Origin: Frigidibacter albus
Lineage (GTDB): Bacteria; Pseudomonadota; Alphaproteobacteria; Rhodobacterales; Rhodobacteraceae
Assembly (NCBI RefSeq): GCF_009908165.1
Contig: NZ_JAAAUC010000001.1
Span: 488,086 to 552,085, forward strand
Reading direction: 5' to 3'
DNA length: 64,000 nt
Positions 18,927-27,300 of this stretch are shown here, piece after piece. Under the pieces are notes generated by a model. That model was not told the origin of the DNA and made no database searches. It was given only the letters and a program-made list of their open reading frames with translations. The number at the start of each line of letters is the position of its first letter. The stretch's first letter is position 1. The position numbers and the translations under genes were made by a program.

Positions 18927-20092
18927 AGCGCGGCCAGTAGGGCGGGGGTCGGCCAGGCATCGGCGGGCAGGCCGAGCCGGGCCTGTTCCTTCTGCGTGGC
19001 CGCCCGGGTCAGGGCGCCAAGGATGCCGTCGATCTTGCCGACATCATGGCCGCGGGCGGCCAGCCGTTCTTGCAGCATCTTCATCTGCTCCAGCGTGAGG
19101 CCCGGATCGGGAGTTCCTGGGTCATACACCGCCGCGCCGTCCAGCCGCGTGGCGAAGTAGGCGGCGGTGGTGACATAGACAAAGCTCTGGTTCCATTCGA
19201 AATACACCCGGAAGTTCGGGTAGGCCATGAAGGCGGGCCCGTTGCGCCCCATCGGCAGCAGCACCGATCCTGTGAGCCCCGTGGCCAGATCGCCATTTCG
19301 GGCCTGCACGCCAAGCTCCGCCCACTCCGTCACCGGCAATTCCGTATGCAGGCCCGTGCGCGACCAGTCGAGCCCCTCGGGCACCACCACCTCTTGCAGC
19401 CAGGGCTCGCCGGGTCGCCAGCCCAGATGCTGCAGCATCTTGCCCCCCGACATCAGCGCATCGGCGGCCGAGGTCTTCAGCCGCACATGGCCATCGCCAT
19501 CGCCATCGACGCCGTTTTCCAGAATGTCGCCGGGCAGCATCTGCACCTGCCCGATCTCGCCCGCCCAGGCACCGGTGCCGGTGGCCGGGTCGAAGTCGCC
19601 GCGGGCGTAAAGCTCGATGGCGGCGAAGATATGGGGGCGGAAGAGGTCGGGCCGCCGGCAGTCATGCGCCAGCGTCACCAGCGCGTTGGCGGTGTTGAAA
19701 TCGCCCTGCACCGCGCCAAAGTCGGTCTCCAGCGCCCAGAAGGCCAGCAGCACGCCGCGCGGCACGCCATACTCTGCCTCGATCCGGGTAAAGAGCGTGT
19801 CGTATTTCGCGGCATTGGCGGTGCCGCGGGTCATGCGGTCCTGGCTGATGACGGCGCGGGAAAACTCGATGAAATCCTTGCGGAACACCCCCTGCGCGCG
19901 GTCGGCGCGGATCACCGCGGGGTCTTCGCGCACCGAGGCAAAGAAGCCATCCACCGTGGCGGCGGGGTGGCCCATCTCCATCGCCTCGGCCTTCAGCCCC
20001 GTGACGAACGCGCGGAACGGGCCGCCGCAACTGGCCGCCGCGGGACTGGCAGCCAGCAGGGCCAGCGTCGCGAGGAAGGGGCGCAGGGGCAT
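18923..20092 (-). CDS. Lytic murein transglycosylase (MltB-like) with peptidoglycan-binding domain
   Basis: This is a 389-residue secreted enzyme. A signal peptide spans residues 1-21 (LALLAASPAAAS). The SLT_2/MltB catalytic domain has its glutamate in FWALETDFGAVQGDFNTANAL, followed by a C-terminal PG_binding_1 domain with LEQMKMLQERLAARG and LGALTRAATQ. It cuts glycan strands in the periplasm. Unlike E. coli MltB it has no lipobox, so it is predicted soluble. It leads a two-gene unit with the MOSC gene. This is the second transglycosylase of the window. Confidence 0.92.
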   Translation of the reverse strand: MPLRPFLATLALLAASPAAASCGGPFRAFVTGLKAEAMEMGHPAATVDGFFASVREDPAVIRADRAQGVFRKDFIEFSRAVISQDRMTRGTANAAKYDTLFTRIEAEYGVPRGVLLAFWALETDFGAVQGDFNTANALVTLAHDCRRPDLFRPHIFAAIELYARGDFDPATGTGAWAGEIGQVQMLPGDILENGVDGDGDGHVRLKTSAADALMSGGKMLQHLGWRPGEPWLQEVVVPEGLDWSRTGLHTELPVTEWAELGVQARNGDLATGLTGSVLLPMGRNGPAFMAYPNFRVYFEWNQSFVYVTTAAYFATRLDGAAVYDPGTPDPGLTLEQMKMLQERLAARGHDVGKIDGILGALTRAATQKEQARLGLPADAWPTPALLAAL

Positions 20093-20258
20093 GAGGTCAC
20101 TCCTTGGGGAATTCTCATGACTCTAGCCTCGGGAATGGGCAGGGCAACCGGGCAAGGGCACGGCCCCGCAGATTGCTGTGGATATCCTCACGGCCGCGCT
20201 TGCCGGAACTGCGTTTATCAAAGATGACACCCTTATACGGAAATAGAGCGAATCTTAT

Positions 20259-20279
20259 CGGGTGCATCGCGCGCACCCG
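20259..20279 (+). promoter_or_regulatory. Inverted repeat upstream of receiver-like gene
   Basis: A perfect 7-bp inverted repeat, CGGGTGC and GCACCCG, with a 7-base spacer sits 12 bp before the receiver gene start, in a 199-bp divergent region. It could be an operator or a 5' UTR hairpin hiding the ribosome site. No T run follows, so it is not an intrinsic terminator. Confidence 0.35.
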
Positions 20280-20291
20280 CTGGAGCACGTG

Positions 20292-20654
20292 ATGCATGTT
20301 CTGATCGTCGTCAGCGACCCGCAACTTGGACTGGTCTGGCAGCAGCATTTGCAGGAGGTCTGCCGCAAGGTCGATCTGGTCGCCGGTCAGGATGCGGCCG
20401 TGGCGGTGCTGGAACGCGATGATGTGAGGGTGATTGTGCTGGACCTCGGGCTGGCCGAGGGCAGCGCGATGGCGGTGGCGGACTATGCCAGCTACCGCCG
20501 CCCCGGTGCCAAGGTGGTCTCGGTCACCCGGGACGCGGTATTTTCCGACGGGTCCATCTTCCAGCACATGCCCAATGCCTGCGCCTTCCTGCCGGCGCGG
20601 ATGCCGCCCTCGGATCTGGCGGCGGTGGTGGAGCATCACGGCCGCGCGGCCTGA
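20292..20654 (+). CDS. Single-domain receiver-like protein, atypical
   Basis: This is a 120-residue protein resembling a stand-alone CheY-like receiver. The beta-1 strand MHVLIVVSD and the putative phosphoacceptor Asp51 in VIVLDLGLAEG are present, and a Thr in VSVTRDAVF fits the switch threonine. The acidic pair is reduced to Ser8-Asp9, and the conserved lysine before proline near the C-terminus is missing (FLPARMP). It may therefore not be phosphorylated normally. No output domain and no kinase gene are adjacent. It stands alone between the divergent transglycosylase gene and the convergent reductase gene. I assign only the fold. Confidence 0.7.
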   Translation: MHVLIVVSDPQLGLVWQQHLQEVCRKVDLVAGQDAAVAVLERDDVRVIVLDLGLAEGSAMAVADYASYRRPGAKVVSVTRDAVFSDGSIFQHMPNACAFLPARMPPSDLAAVVEHHGRAA

Positions 20655-20668
20655 CCCCCACCCCTCGC

Positions 20669-21652
20669 TCAGCCAAGCCGCTCGCGTCCATGCGGGGCGT
20701 CGAAATCCAGCACCGGGTTGATCGGAATGATCCGGTTGGGATTGATGGTGTCGTGGCTGTAATGGTAGTGGCGCACGTAATGGTCGGGGCGCACCGTTCC
20801 GGCCACGCCCGGCACCTGGTAGAGGTCGCGCGTATAGGCCCAGAGGTTCGGATAGTCGATCAGCCGCCGCCGGTTGCACTTGAAGTGCAGGTGATAGACC
20901 GGATCGAAGCGCACCAGCGTGGTGAACAGCCGCCAGTCCGCCTCGGTCAACGTGGAGCCCAGCAGGTAGCGCTGGCCGGAAAGCCGCTCTTCCAGCCAGT
21001 CGAGGCTGTCGAACAGGGCATGGACCGCCTTGTCATAGGGTTCCTGCGCGGTGGCGAAACCGGCCTTGTAGACGCCGTTGTTCACGGTGTCGTAGATCCG
21101 GGCATTCACCTCTTCGATCTCGGCGCGCAGGGGTTCGGGCCAGTAGTCATCGGTGTTGCCGGTCAGCCCGTCGAAGGCCGAATTGAACATGCGGATGATT
21201 TCGGCGCTTTCATTGGACACGATCTTGCCCTGCGCCTTGTCCCACAGCACCGGCACCGTGACGCGGCCCGAGATGTCCGGCACCGCGTGGGTGTAGAGGT
21301 CGCGCAGGAACGGCAGGCCGAAAAGCTGGTCGCCGGTTGCTCCGGGGAAATCTTTGCTGAAGGTCCAGCCATCGCCCAGCATGTCGGGATGCACGACCGA
21401 AACACCGATCAGCGGCTCCAGCCCCTTCAAGGCGCGGAAGATCAGCGTGCGATGCGCCCAGGGGCAGGCATAGGAGACGTAGAGGTGATAGCGCCCGGCT
21501 TCGGCGGCAAAGCCGCCCTCGCCACTTGGCCCCGCTGAGCCATCGGGCGTGATCCAGTTGCGAAAGCCTGATGTCGAGCGCTGGAACGCCCCGCCGGTCT
21601 TGGCGGTGTCATACCATTCCGAAGACCATTTTCCGTCGATGAGTTGACCCAT
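20669..21652 (-). CDS. yqjG: Glutathionyl-hydroquinone reductase (YqjG/ECM4 family)
   Basis: This is a 327-residue Xi-class glutathione transferase. The catalytic cysteine is in SYACPWAHRTLI, the family signature, and the C-terminal helical domain has LTEADWRLFTTLVRFDPVYHLHFKCN. Such enzymes reduce glutathionyl-hydroquinones back to hydroquinones. I chose the ATG at 21652, preceded by AAGGAGG seven bases upstream; the open frame runs further upstream without family similarity. It is a single gene, convergent with the receiver-like gene. Confidence 0.93.
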   Translation of the reverse strand: MGQLIDGKWSSEWYDTAKTGGAFQRSTSGFRNWITPDGSAGPSGEGGFAAEAGRYHLYVSYACPWAHRTLIFRALKGLEPLIGVSVVHPDMLGDGWTFSKDFPGATGDQLFGLPFLRDLYTHAVPDISGRVTVPVLWDKAQGKIVSNESAEIIRMFNSAFDGLTGNTDDYWPEPLRAEIEEVNARIYDTVNNGVYKAGFATAQEPYDKAVHALFDSLDWLEERLSGQRYLLGSTLTEADWRLFTTLVRFDPVYHLHFKCNRRRLIDYPNLWAYTRDLYQVPGVAGTVRPDHYVRHYHYSHDTINPNRIIPINPVLDFDAPHGRERLG

Positions 21653-21869
21653 GGGATCCTCCTTGTTGCCGCCAACATAGGGGAAAATGGCGCCTTTCGG
21701 TACGCGGGCCACCGCGCAGCGCCCTTGCGCAAGCGCACAGCCCGGGCGGGAACCCTGGTGCCGGTTGCGGGGTTTTGCGTGACGGCGCTGCAACATGCAC
21801 GGGCCGGGCAGTTTGGTTAACTTGATATTTGCCAGCATCGCGCCATGCTGCTCGGCAGGGAGAAACGTG

Positions 21870-22220
21870 ATGATCGAAGATCTGCCCCAAGACATCCGCG
21901 CCGGACTGGACGAGGCGCGCCGGCGCAGCCAGAAGCGGACATCCCGGCTGCGGGTGCAGGCGGGGGACGATCTGTGGCGGGTGCTGCGGCAATGGCCGGG
22001 CGGCTTTGCGCTGGATGCCGCGCAGGTCTCGCATCTGCGCGGACTGGTCGATCTCTACGACGGGTCCCGGCACCTGATGCAATGCCTGATCGTCGCCTCG
22101 GCGGTGGAGGAGGGCGAGCTGATCTGCCTGGTGAAAAGCGCCACCCCCGTCACCGACCGCGCGCCGCTGGATTTCGTGCGGGACGAGTCGGCGCCGGTGG
22201 GCTATCTGCCGCGGGCGTAG
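21870..22220 (+). CDS. Conserved hypothetical protein
   Basis: This is a 116-residue soluble protein I do not recognise by function. It is basic in its first third (LDEARRRSQKRTSRLRV) and then mixed alpha/beta, with LWRVLRQWPGGFALDAAQVSHLRGLVDLYDG. There is no signal peptide, membrane segment or cysteine cluster beyond two cysteines at CLIVASAVEEGELICLV. The ATG at 21870 has AGGGAGAAA upstream. Its codon use matches the neighbours. The upstream 140 bp holds a more AT-rich TTGGTTAACTTGATATTTG patch that is a plausible promoter. Confidence 0.72.
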   Translation: MIEDLPQDIRAGLDEARRRSQKRTSRLRVQAGDDLWRVLRQWPGGFALDAAQVSHLRGLVDLYDGSRHLMQCLIVASAVEEGELICLVKSATPVTDRAPLDFVRDESAPVGYLPRA

Positions 22221-22241
22221 CTCGCCGCGGCAGATACGGGA

Positions 22242-23414
22242 CTATTGCAGGTCGGCGAAGGCCACGCGCAGCCGCTCCACAGCCTCTTCCACCACCGCGC
22301 GCGGGGTGGCGAGGTTGAAGCGCAGGAAGCTCTCGCCGCCCTTGCCGAAGCTGCCGCCGTGGTTCACGGCGATCCTGGCGCCCTTCTCGACCCGTTCGGC
22401 AAACTCGGCAGGCGCCATCCCGGTGCCCTCGAAATCCACCCAGGCCAGATAGGTGGACTCCAGCGGCATCGAGCGCAGGCCCGGGATCGTGTTGATGGCG
22501 TCGTCAAAGATCTTCCGGTTGCCATCGAGATAGGCCACCACCTCATCGACCCAGGCTGCGCCCTCGGGCGAATAGGCGGCGGTGACCATGTGCAGCCCGA
22601 AGCTGTTCGGCGAAATGCCAAGCGCCGCGATGCGCTTGCCGAAGGTGGCGCGCAGCGCAGGATCGGGGATGATGACATTGCCAACATGGGCGCCAGCGAT
22701 GTTGAAGGTCTTGGTGGCGGCGGTCATCATCACCAGCCGGTCCAGGATCTGCGGCGCTGCCAGCGGCATCACCGTGTGCTTGGCACCGGGGAAGACGAGA
22801 TCATGGTGGATCTCGTCCGACACCAGGATCATGTCATGCGCCGCGCAGAACTCGGCGACCGCCTGCAGCTCCTCCACCGACCAGACCCGCCCGCCCGGAT
22901 TGTGCGGCGAGCACAGGATCAGCATCTTCTCGCGCCCGGTCAGCAGCGCCTCCCAGCCGGCGAAATCCATCTGGTGGGTGCCGTCCACTACCGTCAGCGG
23001 GGATTCGGTCACGGTGCGTCCGGCGGCGGTGATCACGCGGGCAAAGGCGTGATAGACCGGCGTCATCAGCATCACCGCATCGCCCGGCGCGGTGAAGGCA
23101 TCGACGCAGAGCCCGGTGCCGTTGACGAGGCCATGGGTGGTGAAGATCCATTCCGGCGCCACCTCCCAGCCATGCCGGTTCGCCATCCACCACTGGATCG
23201 CGGCAAGGTAGGCGCTGTCATTGCCGAAATAGCCATAGACCCCATGCGCAGCCATCCGCTCTACCGCGTCCTGCACCACCCGCGGCGGGCGGAAATCCAT
23301 GTCGGCGACCCACATGGCGATTCCGTCCGTCGCGGGCACGCCGTAGATCGGCTGCATCATGTCCCATTTCGCGCAATGGGTGCCGCGGCGCTCGATGATC
23401 TCGTCAAAGCTCAT
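22242..23414 (-). CDS. MalY/PatB family cystathionine beta-lyase-type aminotransferase
   Basis: This is a 390-residue PLP enzyme of fold type I. The N-terminal IIERRGTHCAKWDMM and MWVADMDFRPPRVV segments are the MalY/PatB signature. The cofactor lysine is in TAATKTFNIAGAHVGN. Members cleave C-S bonds of cystathionine or cysteine conjugates and sometimes act as transaminases. It is divergent from the deformylase cluster, with a 193-bp space that may hold promoters for both. Substrate preference is not decidable. Confidence 0.9.
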   Translation of the reverse strand: MSFDEIIERRGTHCAKWDMMQPIYGVPATDGIAMWVADMDFRPPRVVQDAVERMAAHGVYGYFGNDSAYLAAIQWWMANRHGWEVAPEWIFTTHGLVNGTGLCVDAFTAPGDAVMLMTPVYHAFARVITAAGRTVTESPLTVVDGTHQMDFAGWEALLTGREKMLILCSPHNPGGRVWSVEELQAVAEFCAAHDMILVSDEIHHDLVFPGAKHTVMPLAAPQILDRLVMMTAATKTFNIAGAHVGNVIIPDPALRATFGKRIAALGISPNSFGLHMVTAAYSPEGAAWVDEVVAYLDGNRKIFDDAINTIPGLRSMPLESTYLAWVDFEGTGMAPAEFAERVEKGARIAVNHGGSFGKGGESFLRFNLATPRAVVEEAVERLRVAFADLQ

Positions 23415-23488
23415 GGGAAGTCCTTTGGGAAAGTTGTTCGTTCTGGTTAACGCGATGGATTTGGGATGTCATCCCGATCTGGAGGATT

Positions 23489-23611
23489 ATGGCAAACGCT
23501 GTCCGCGCTATGGGCTGTAGTGCGGAATTTGTGATCTCCGCGACTACCTCTTGGGCGCAGTCGTGCTTCCCGTTGCGAAACGGCGCGCCATCGCCTAAAT
23601 CCGGGCAATGA
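23489..23611 (+). CDS. Possible 40-codon leader ORF coupled to def
   Basis: The ORF begins at ATG 23489, three bases after a GGAGG element (23481-23485), and runs 40 codons (MANAVRAMGCSAEF...). Its TGA (23609-23611) overlaps the ATG of the first deformylase in an ATGA arrangement. The def ATG has no ribosome site of its own, so coupling to this ORF would explain its translation. A perfect 6-bp inverted repeat, GGGATG-T-CATCCC, lies just upstream at 23463-23475. The short spacing and lack of recognisable family keep confidence low; it may be only a 5' leader. Confidence 0.35.
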   Translation: MANAVRAMGCSAEFVISATTSWAQSCFPLRNGAPSPKSGQ

Positions 23612-24129
23612 CCCTGCGCCACATCCTGATCCATCCCGATCCTCGCCTCAAGAAGGTCTGCGACCCCGTGGCGCAGATCGATGACGAATTGCGCATCCTG
23701 GCCGATGACATGCTGGCCACGATGTATGACGCGCCGGGCGTCGGCCTTGCTGCGCCACAGGTCGGCGTGATGCGCCGCGTGCTGGTGATGGATTGCGTCA
23801 AGGACCTCAAGGCGCAGCCGCGCCCGATGGTGCTGATCAACCCCGAAGTCACCTGGACCTCGGCGGAGACGAACACCTATGAGGAAGGCTGCCTGTCGAT
23901 CCCCGAGCAATATGCCGATGTGACCCGCCCCGCCGAGGTGCGCGTGCGCTGGCTGGGGCTGGATGGCAAGCTGCATGAGGAAGGGTTTGACGGGCTCTGG
24001 TCCACCTGCGTGCAGCATGAGATCGACCACCTGAACGGCAAGCTGTTCATCGATTATCTGGGCCCGCTGAAGCGGCAGATGATCACCCGCAAGATGGAAA
24101 AGCTGAAGCGCGAGATGGCCCGCGCATGA
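23608..24129 (+). CDS. def: Peptide deformylase (intact, first of three)
   Basis: This is a 173-residue Fe-dependent peptide deformylase. All three motifs are complete: [15 protein letters not shown] (cysteine metal ligand) and QHEIDHL (two histidine ligands and catalytic glutamate). It removes the formyl group from nascent N-terminal fMet. It is the most canonical of three tandem paralogues that precede fmt, whose product adds the formyl group, so synthesis and removal are encoded together. The start has no visible Shine-Dalgarno sequence. Confidence 0.96.
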   Translation: MTLRHILIHPDPRLKKVCDPVAQIDDELRILADDMLATMYDAPGVGLAAPQVGVMRRVLVMDCVKDLKAQPRPMVLINPEVTWTSAETNTYEEGCLSIPEQYADVTRPAEVRVRWLGLDGKLHEEGFDGLWSTCVQHEIDHLNGKLFIDYLGPLKRQMITRKMEKLKREMARA

Positions 24130-24139
24130 AAGGCGCGGC

Positions 24140-24646
24140 ATGAGCGTGCTTCCCATCGTGATCTGGCCCGACCGGCGGCTGAGCGAGCCGGCGGGCGCGG
24201 TCGCGGTGTTCGACGCCAGCCTGCGCCATCTGGCCGAGGATATGCTCGACACGATGTATGCCGCCCCGGGCCGCGGGCTGGCCGGCCCGCAGGTCGGGGC
24301 GATGCTGCGGATCTTCGTCATGGACTGCCACTGGAAGGACGGCACCGCCGATCCGCGCGTGTTCGTGAACCCCGAGATCGTGACCTCTGAGGGCGAGGCG
24401 ACGCGCGAGGAGGGTTGCCTGTCGGTCCCCGGCCTGCTGGTGCCGGTGACGCGGCCCGCGAAGCTGCGCCTGCGCTGGCAGGGGCTGGATGGCACCTGGA
24501 CGATGGGCGATTTCGAGGGGTTCGAGGCGACCTGCATCCAGCATGAGCGCGACCATCTGGACGGGATCCTGCATATCGACCGCACCACGGATGAGATCCG
24601 CACCATCCTTGCCCCGGCGCTGGCCGATTTGGAGGCGCAGAAATGA
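24140..24646 (+). CDS. def: Peptide deformylase paralogue (second)
   Basis: This is a 168-residue deformylase with catalytic residues kept: GRGLAGPQ (small changes from GVGLAAPQ), EGCLSVP and QHERDHL. The G-x-G-L-A-G-P change is near the active-site glutamine loop, but the glutamine is present, so activity is likely. It lies 10 bp after the first def and overlaps the third by ATGA. It may serve a different substrate range or condition; the sequence does not say which. Confidence 0.9.
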   Translation: MSVLPIVIWPDRRLSEPAGAVAVFDASLRHLAEDMLDTMYAAPGRGLAGPQVGAMLRIFVMDCHWKDGTADPRVFVNPEIVTSEGEATREEGCLSVPGLLVPVTRPAKLRLRWQGLDGTWTMGDFEGFEATCIQHERDHLDGILHIDRTTDEIRTILAPALADLEAQK

Positions 24647-25143
24647 CCGTCCGTGCCTTCGTGCCCTATCCCGACAAGCGGTTGCGCACCCCGGCAGAGC
24701 CGGTCGCGGTGATCAACGAGACCGTGCGGATGATCTGGGACGACATGGTCGAGACGATGGACGCGATGCCGGGCGTTGGCCTTGCCGCACCGCAGATCGG
24801 GATCATGATGCGGCTGGCCGTCGTCGATGCGTCGGACAAGCGCGGGCAGGCGGTGCGGATGGCCAACCCCGAGGTGCTGCACGCCTCGGTCCAGATGCGG
24901 CGGCATGAGGAAGCGAGCCCCAACCTGCCCGGCATCTCGGCGATCATCGAGCGGCCGCGGGCGGTGACGGTGCGGTTCCTGAACGAGGCGGGCGAGATCG
25001 AGGAGCGGGATTTCGTGGCGCTCTGGGCGACCTCGGTGCAGCACCAGATCGACCATCTGAACGGCAAGGTGTTCGTCGATCACGTCAGCCCGCTGCGCCG
25101 CAAGATGCTGGTGGCGAAGCTGGGCAAGCAGCAAAGGGGCTAG
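24643..25143 (+). CDS. Deformylase-like protein lacking catalytic residues (third)
   Basis: This 166-residue protein is clearly of the peptide deformylase family: GVGLAAPQ is intact at residues 44-51. The second motif is EASPNLP (residues 90-96) instead of EGCLSIP, so the cysteine metal ligand is lost (Ser92 in its place). The third motif is HQIDH (residues 134-138), with Gln135 replacing the catalytic glutamate. Deformylase activity is therefore not expected. The reading frame and length are intact and the gene is translationally coupled to the second def, so it looks maintained rather than decaying. A role as a ribosome- or deformylase-binding pseudoenzyme is speculation. Confidence 0.88.
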   Translation: MTVRAFVPYPDKRLRTPAEPVAVINETVRMIWDDMVETMDAMPGVGLAAPQIGIMMRLAVVDASDKRGQAVRMANPEVLHASVQMRRHEEASPNLPGISAIIERPRAVTVRFLNEAGEIEERDFVALWATSVQHQIDHLNGKVFVDHVSPLRRKMLVAKLGKQQRG

Positions 25144-25145
25144 CA

Positions 25146-26045
25146 ATGCGCGTGGTGTTCATGGGCACGCCGGACTTCTCGGTGCCGGTGCTGGAGGCAT
25201 TGATCGCGGCGGGGCATGAGATTGCCGCCGTCTACAGCCAGCCGCCGCGCCCCGCGGGCCGCGGCAAGAAGGACCGGCCCGGCCCGGTGCAGGCGCGGGC
25301 CGAGGCGCTTGGCCTGCCGGTGCGGCATCCGAAGTCGCTGCGCAGCGCCGAGGCGCAGGCTGAGTTCGCGGCGCTGAAGGCCGATGTGGCGGTGGTGGTG
25401 GCCTATGGGCTGATCCTGCCGCAGGCGGTGCTGGAGGCACCGGCGCGGGGGTGCCTGAACATCCACGCCTCGCTGCTGCCGCGCTGGCGCGGGGCGGCGC
25501 CGATCCAGCGGGCTATCCTGGCGGGGGATGCGGAGACCGGCATCTGCATCATGCAGATGGATGCGGGGCTGGATACCGGCGCGGTGCTGCTGCGTGAGGC
25601 GACGCCGATCGGGGCGGAGGATACGACGGCTGACCTGCAGGACAGGCTGTCGGGCATGGGCGCGCGGCTGATCTGCACGGCGCTGGACCGGCTGGACGGT
25701 CTGGCGCCTCAGGCGCAACCGGCCGAGGGCGTGACCTATGCCGCCAAGATCGCCAAGGCCGAGGCGCGGATCGACTGGTCAAGCCCTGCGGTTGAGGTGG
25801 ACCGCAAGATCCGCGGGCTATCCCCCTTCCCGGGCGCGTGGTGCGAGGTGGCGGGCGAGCGGATCAAGCTGCTTCGCTCGCGGTTGGCAGACGGGCAGGG
25901 CGCTCCGGGCGCGGTGCTGGGCGGCTTCACCATCGCGTGCGGCGACGGCGCGGTGGAGGTGCTGGAGGCGCAGCGCGAGGGCAAGCGGCCGATGCCTGCC
26001 GGGGAGATGCTGCGCGGGCTGTCGCTGCCGGAACGGTTGGGGTGA
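25146..26045 (+). CDS. fmt: Methionyl-tRNA formyltransferase
   Basis: This 299-residue enzyme formylates initiator Met-tRNA using 10-formyl-THF. The formyltransferase domain (residues 1-190) contains [20 protein letters not shown] with the catalytic Asn and His. The later conserved aspartate is in the [12 protein letters not shown] stretch. The C-terminal tRNA-binding domain spans about residues 205-299. It is 2 bp after the third deformylase and ends a four-gene def-def-def-fmt operon. Start is ATG with AGGGGCTAGCA upstream. Confidence 0.96.
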   Translation: MRVVFMGTPDFSVPVLEALIAAGHEIAAVYSQPPRPAGRGKKDRPGPVQARAEALGLPVRHPKSLRSAEAQAEFAALKADVAVVVAYGLILPQAVLEAPARGCLNIHASLLPRWRGAAPIQRAILAGDAETGICIMQMDAGLDTGAVLLREATPIGAEDTTADLQDRLSGMGARLICTALDRLDGLAPQAQPAEGVTYAAKIAKAEARIDWSSPAVEVDRKIRGLSPFPGAWCEVAGERIKLLRSRLADGQGAPGAVLGGFTIACGDGAVEVLEAQREGKRPMPAGEMLRGLSLPERLG

Positions 26046-26100
26046 GGGTGCTTGCGCAACGCAGGGCAGCACGAGCGGCACGTAAACTTACGCAGTCAGA

Positions 26101-26329
26101 GGGCAGCGCTCGTCCGCCGGGTGGGCGAGCAACGCTTGTTCTAGGCACTTTATGGTTCAACACCCCTCCACCGAATTTCTAGGCGGAACAGTTGCAAAAG
26201 CGCCCGCCCGAGGGGGTGATGAGCGACAAGAAATCCTCCAGTGGAGGATTTCCGCGAAGAACGCCCGGCCCGTGGCCGGGCCGGGAGGCGGGCGCTGCCC
26301 GGCGGCGCCAAGGCGCCTTGTTCCGGGCA
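26101..26329 (+). repeat. Intergenic repeat copy 3, expanded (inverted-arm element)
   Basis: This is the longest copy. The left arm is 26101-26118 (one change from copy 1), the invariant 19-bp core is 26138-26156, the right arm is shortened to GGCGGGCGCTGCCC at 26287-26300, and the outer palindrome GGCGCCAAGGCGCC is at 26304-26317, ending TTGTTCCGGGCA. About 65 extra bases precede the right arm. They include a 21-bp hairpin, AAATCCTCCA-G-TGGAGGATTT (26231-26251), and a CCCGGCC/GGCCGGG hairpin. The element fills most of the 445-bp gap 26046-26490. No convincing gene is seen in that gap. Confidence 0.78.
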
Positions 26330-26490
26330 AGGAAGGACGGATCCCATAATCTCACGGTGCGGAGAGGCACGCACATCGGGGATTTCCCGGCCAGCGCGAA
26401 TGAGGCACACTGCCCGAAACGCCGGAACAGGCACAGGCAGAGCATGACATCCAACATCCCAAGCGCTACGCCCCAGCGGGCGGGCAAGGC

Positions 26491-26676
26491 ATGACCCTCC
26501 TGCGCGCCCTGTTCTGGGGGCTGGCCAGCCTTGTCCTTGCCTTCCTCGCCTGGCGGCTGCTGAAGCTGACGATCTGGGCGCTGATGCGGCCGGGGGGATG
26601 GGTGGTGATCGCGCTGGCGGTGCTGGTCGCGGTGAAGGCGATGGATGGCGGCGCGGCGCAGGCCGTGGTGCCCTGA
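26491..26676 (+). CDS. Small membrane protein, unknown function
   Basis: This is a 61-residue protein with two hydrophobic helices (about residues 5-32 and 36-50) joined by a short basic turn (ALMRPGGW). It has no recognised domain. The ATG at 26491 has only a weak GCGGGCAAGGC upstream. It ends one base before the convergent TRIC gene. Codon use fits the genome. I consider it probably real because the hydrophobic pattern is coherent, but the function is unknown. Confidence 0.55.
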   Translation: MTLLRALFWGLASLVLAFLAWRLLKLTIWALMRPGGWVVIALAVLVAVKAMDGGAAQAVVP

Positions 26677-27300
26677 CTACTTGCGCGGCGGGCGGGCGCG
26701 GTAGACCGGCAGCCGCCAGCCAAAGCCAAGGCTTCCCGCGCGCAACCCGAAGGTGACCACGCCGCAGGCGAGCAGCGCCGGCAGCCCCGGCGCGCCAAGC
26801 GCGACGAAGGCCAGTGCCGCGACCGCGCCGCCAAAGGCCGCCGACAGGTAGAGCTCGCCCTGTTTCAGAACCAGCGGCACCTCGTTGCAGACCACGTCGC
26901 GCATCAGCCCGCCGAGCGTGCCGGTGACAACGCCCGCGATCACCACGATTACCGGGCCATGCCCAAGCGTCATCGCCACGCCGACCCCTGCCGGCACGGC
27001 CACCGCCAGTGCGCAGGCATCCAGCCACAGGATCGCACGGTATCGGCTTTCCAGCAGATGCGCGGTGAAGAACACCGCCACCGCAGCCGCCGCGGCCAGC
27101 AGCACGAATTGCGGCGCGGCGACCCAGAACACCGGGTCACGGCCCAGGATCAGGTCGCGCACAGTGCCGCCGCCCACCGCGGTCAGCGCGGCGATGAAGA
27201 TGAAGCCGACGAGATCGAGCTGGGAGCGGCTGGCGACCAGCGCCCCGGTCAGCGCGAAGACCAGCACCGAGGCGTGGTCGAGCAGCGAAACCAGCGTCAC
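26677..27300 (-). CDS. TRIC (UPF0126) family cation channel protein
   Basis: This is a 207-residue inner-membrane protein with seven hydrophobic segments forming two repeated TRIC/UPF0126 halves. Each half has the glycine-rich kinked helix motif: [14 protein letters not shown] and [14 protein letters not shown]. Bacterial TRIC homologues conduct potassium and other monovalent cations; YicG is the E. coli member. It starts with GTG overlapping the rnhA stop (GTGA), so it is coupled to rnhA. Gating signals and physiological role are unknown. Confidence 0.92.
   Translation of the reverse strand: MTLVSLLDHASVLVFALTGALVASRSQLDLVGFIFIAALTAVGGGTVRDLILGRDPVFWVAAPQFVLLAAAAAVAVFFTAHLLESRYRAILWLDACALAVAVPAGVGVAMTLGHGPVIVVIAGVVTGTLGGLMRDVVCNEVPLVLKQGELYLSAAFGGAVAALAFVALGAPGLPALLACGVVTFGLRAGSLGFGWRLPVYRARPPRK

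Noticed and set aside
26192..26494. Open frame within repeat copy 3 (MSDKKSSSGGF...)
   Set aside because: It lies almost wholly inside the repeat, its composition follows the hairpins, and it has no ribosome site. I treat it as repeat sequence.
26447..26497. 16-codon ORF ending in overlap with the small membrane protein start
   Set aside because: It is too short and has no convincing ribosome site; the overlap alone is not enough.
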